From: Solobacterium sp. | GTDB taxonomy: Bacteria > Bacillota_I > Bacilli_A > Erysipelotrichales > Erysipelotrichaceae | NCBI GenBank assembly: GCA_017543005.1 | Contig: JAFWEA010000035.1 | Span: 1-7,174, forward strand | DNA length: 7,174 nt | Direction: 5' to 3' | Shown: piece after piece, positions 5,474-7,174 of the stretch | Numbering within the stretch: position 1 is the first letter of the stretch | How the letters are laid out: every line of letters starts with the position of its first letter | Made by a program: the position numbers and the translations under genes | The notes under the pieces: model-generated | Told to the model about the DNA's origin: nothing | Databases searched by the model: none | Seen by the model: the letters and a program-made list of their open reading frames with translations, nothing else

Positions 5474-5492
5474 GTATTTTTCCTTGACAGGC
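5458..5492 (-). terminator. Terminator of the lipoprotein gene, shared with the rpsP -35 box
   Basis: The arms GCCTGTCAAG (5465-5474) and CTTGACAGGC (5483-5492) pair perfectly over 10 bp around an 8-nt loop. In the minus direction AC and then TTTTT (5462-5458) follow. The hairpin starts 5 nt after the lipoprotein stop codon. The plus-strand side is also followed by TTTT, so the shape is bidirectional, but only minus-strand genes are present. Confidence 0.88.
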
Positions 5493-5497
5493 TTTTA

Positions 5498-6445
5498 TTA
5501 TTCTGAAGTCTCCTGACGGAACACCATCGTATACTCATCGGTATGCAGGACAACATAGTTTTCGGAGGGCAGATACATCCATGTTTCATCGCCCATGACC
5601 AGTTCATCATCGCTCCAGGTCAGTTCGTATTCCGCCTCCGGGAAGGTCATGACCCCGGTATGATCCCCGTACAGCGTCATCGTGACGGCTTCGAGATCTT
5701 CTTCCGTATAGGTGCCTTCCGGGGTGATTTCCCGGATCAGGACATAAGTTCTTTCCGCCGGCACACTGTCTTCCCCGGCCGGCCGGAACGTCATCACCAG
5801 CCCACTGTCACCGGTCAGCACGAGCTCGTCATTGACTGTCTGGTAAGAGAACAGGGCTTCATCGATGCTCATGACCATGTCATCATACAGCACTTCGATT
5901 TCTTCCCCGCCGGTATGCAGAACGCCGGTGCCGTCTGCCGCCAGGCTCAGGCTGGCCACATCCCCGCTCTCGGCGAGTTCATCTTCCTTCAGGACCACAT
6001 CATCCTGAATGTATTCCACCAGCCGCCATTCTCCGGCAATATCCGGCAGCTGCGGCGGGGACGGTTCTGTCGAGGCCGCAGCAGTGCTGACAGCAGGGGC
6101 CGAGCCACGAGCGAAGGTCATCCATGTATCGTCATAATGGAGCACCAGCTGCTGGCTGCCCTGCAGTTCATAGCCGATACTTTCGTCAGCCAGACGGATC
6201 TCACCGCCGGCCCACTGCACCGTCTGCGCTTCACCGTTGACAGTGTAGGTGCCTTCCCCGGTTTTGCGCAACACCAGCTCGGCGACAATCCCCTGTTCCG
6301 TCAGGGCATTTTCATCATAGGAGGTGCCGTCCGCGGTCATTTCAACCAGGTGCCACTTGCCGATTTCCGCCTGCGGCTTCTTCTCGGCACAGCCCGACAG
6401 GGCAATCATGCCAGCCGCCAGGACCAGCTTCAGCCATCTTCTCAT
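5498..6445 (-). CDS. Lipoprotein with three tandem lipocalin-like beta repeats
   Basis: A 315-residue predicted surface lipoprotein. The signal peptide MRRWLKLVLAAGMIALSGC has a clear lipobox (L16-S17-G18-C19), so Cys19 should be lipidated and the protein anchored to the outer face of the membrane. The mature part contains three related beta-rich units at about 28-113, 136-221 and 233-311. Each begins with a Trp/Tyr-L-V/I strand (KWHLVE, EWRLVE, TYVLIRE), has an acidic E/D-E-x-L step and a D/G-x-x-T-G turn, and ends in an M-x-F strand (WMTFAR, VMTFRP, TMVFRQ). A linker rich in Pro, Ala, Ser and Thr (114-134) separates units 1 and 2. Unit 3 is shorter. The layout resembles lipocalin-like domain proteins of Firmicutes, with no known ligand. 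AAGGAGG inside the last codons of the preceding gene lies 9 nt upstream of the start, and the gap between the genes is 4 nt. Confidence 0.88.
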   Translation of the reverse strand: MRRWLKLVLAAGMIALSGCAEKKPQAEIGKWHLVEMTADGTSYDENALTEQGIVAELVLRKTGEGTYTVNGEAQTVQWAGGEIRLADESIGYELQGSQQLVLHYDDTWMTFARGSAPAVSTAAASTEPSPPQLPDIAGEWRLVEYIQDDVVLKEDELAESGDVASLSLAADGTGVLHTGGEEIEVLYDDMVMSIDEALFSYQTVNDELVLTGDSGLVMTFRPAGEDSVPAERTYVLIREITPEGTYTEEDLEAVTMTLYGDHTGVMTFPEAEYELTWSDDELVMGDETWMYLPSENYVVLHTDEYTMVFRQETSE

Positions 6446-6449
6446 CGCC

Positions 6450-7118
6450 TTATCCCTCCTTGTTCAGGGTGACGGTAAAGGTCCGGTTTCCCTTTTTCGT
6501 ATGGGAAGTCACATGAACCGAACCGATTTCACTCAGTTTATGCACGTGGATGCCGCCGCAGCCCATGGTCCATTCCAGACAGTTCCAGTAGCGGTAATGG
6601 GCATCCTGTTCATGCGGCCAGGTCCTGACTTCCGCATCCTGTGCCAGCAGATCATTCAGCTGTGCTTCCAGCGCTTCCGCATCCACCTCGGCGACCAGAG
6701 CATTCTTATACTTGTTGATGGCAAAATCCGCTTCAATCGTTGAAGTCAGCGGATCATCGAGTTCCCTGCCGAGCTGTTTCTGAATCAGGCAGTGCATCAG
6801 ATGCAGGCAGGTGTGCAGTTTCATCTGGGTATAGCGGAAGTCCCAGTCCAGTTCGCAGTGCACCGGCTGTCCGCATAGTTCTTCCGGGTTTTCACAGTCC
6901 GTAAACAGGATCGGATCGCCGTTTTCGTCCTTCACTGACCGGAGCACATGATAGGTTTTATCACCAATGGTCAAAGTGCCGCGGTCGCTTTTCTGGCCGC
7001 CGCCCTGGGCATAGAAAATCGTATCAGCCAGCTCGAGTGCTTTCTGTCCGTCAATCTCTTTCATTCCGGCCACAACCGTATCAATGGTCCGGCAGTAGTT
7101 ATCATCGTAATAATTCAT
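6450..7118 (-). CDS. alaX: Alanyl-tRNA editing protein, AlaX type (medium form)
   Basis: A stand-alone homologue of the AlaRS editing domain that hydrolyses mischarged tRNA-Ala, mostly Ser-tRNA(Ala), in the cytoplasm. All four expected zinc ligands are present: H102-xxx-H106 in KLHTCLHLMH, and C187-xxx-H191 in MGCGGIHVH. The N-terminal part has the glycine-rich YAQGGGQKSDRG (36-47), typical of AlaRS and AlaX-M but missing from the short AlaX-S type. At 222 residues it fits the medium class and lacks the C-Ala domain. The start at 7118 is supported by AAGAGGG at 7133-7127, 8 nt upstream; an in-frame ATG at 7154 has no such site. The lipoprotein gene follows after 4 nt and its ribosome binding site lies inside this gene's last codons. 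Confidence 0.93.
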   Translation of the reverse strand: MNYYDDNYCRTIDTVVAGMKEIDGQKALELADTIFYAQGGGQKSDRGTLTIGDKTYHVLRSVKDENGDPILFTDCENPEELCGQPVHCELDWDFRYTQMKLHTCLHLMHCLIQKQLGRELDDPLTSTIEADFAINKYKNALVAEVDAEALEAQLNDLLAQDAEVRTWPHEQDAHYRYWNCLEWTMGCGGIHVHKLSEIGSVHVTSHTKKGNRTFTVTLNKEG

Positions 7119-7131
7119 GAACTGTTCCCTC

Positions 7132-7174
7132 TTATTTCCGGCGGCATTCGGCATAGATGCGCGGCGGTCTGCCC
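7132..7174 (-). CDS. Possible C-terminal tail of an upstream gene
   Basis: From the window edge one minus-strand frame reads GRPPRIYAECRRK and stops at TAA (7134-7132), 13 nt before the alaX start; the stop overlaps the alaX Shine-Dalgarno site, as at other junctions here. Another frame stays open to a TGA at 7117-7115 that would overlap the alaX start by 4 nt. Too little is visible to choose or identify a product. No promoter is seen for alaX in these 56 bases, which fits with an upstream gene in the same transcript. Confidence 0.25.
   Translation of the reverse strand, partial: GRPPRIYAECRRK

Noticed and set aside
5484..5512. TTGACA on the plus strand at 5484-5489 as a divergent promoter
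   Set aside because: It is the mirror copy in the terminator stem. At 16-18 nt spacing no -10-like hexamer is present and no plus-strand gene follows.
5543..6472. A 309-codon open frame on the plus strand
   Set aside because: It lies almost exactly antisense to the lipoprotein gene, has no ribosome binding site or recognisable domain, and the minus-strand frame has a signal peptide, lipobox and repeats. Its openness is explained by codon bias.
7119..7154. Longer AlaX starting at the ATG at 7154
   Set aside because: No Shine-Dalgarno site stands before it, and the extra residues (MPNAAGNKREQF) do not resemble the family N-terminus, while AAGAGGG supports 7118.
1..7174. Mobile elements, CRISPR arrays, tRNA or rRNA genes
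   Set aside because: No transposase or integrase motifs, no regularly spaced repeats, and no tRNA- or rRNA-like segments were seen; nearly every base is in identified coding sequence or short signals.

Overview
The window is a compact bacterial chromosomal segment of moderately high GC with every supportable gene on the minus strand. The order rpsP-khpA-rimM-trmD, Shine-Dalgarno sites of the AAGGAGG type, a Gram-positive style lipoprotein signal and a cre-like operator point to a Bacillota member. A high-GC gut Firmicute, for example of the Erysipelotrichia, fits, but that is inference and not proven by the sequence.

Reading in the direction of transcription (high to low coordinates), the first block (7174-5458) holds the possible tail of an unidentified gene, a stand-alone alanyl-tRNA editing protein (AlaX type) and a lipoprotein with three tandem beta-rich repeats. 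It ends in a strong hairpin terminator. The 3' arm of that hairpin also carries the -35 box of the next operon's promoter.

The second block (5473-1313) is one operon of seven genes: ribosomal protein S16, the KH-domain RNA chaperone KhpA, the 16S maturation factor RimM, the tRNA m1G37 methyltransferase TrmD, a CPBP/CAAX-protease-like membrane protein, an unrecognised 313-residue protein (tentatively DUF4299-like) and a NimA-like FMN-binding split-barrel protein. The usual gene after trmD, rplS, is absent and three accessory genes take its place. Gene junctions tighten downstream: a 6-nt gap, a 34-nt gap holding a terminator-like hairpin, then overlaps of 4, 8, about 26 and 41 nt. A clean intrinsic terminator at 1313-1345 closes the operon.

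The third unit (1304-1, continuing off the window) is a C69-family dipeptidase with its own extended -10 promoter. A perfect GTAAGCGCTTAC palindrome lies over the -35 region, suggesting repression by CcpA or another LacI-family regulator.

The most notable observations are a CPBP protein that has lost three of its four expected catalytic residues while staying intact and membrane-spanning, the dual-use terminator/promoter sequence ahead of rpsP, and the terminator-like hairpin inside the rpsP operon that could set the ratio of S16/KhpA to the downstream genes. I found no mobile element, CRISPR array, tRNA or rRNA.
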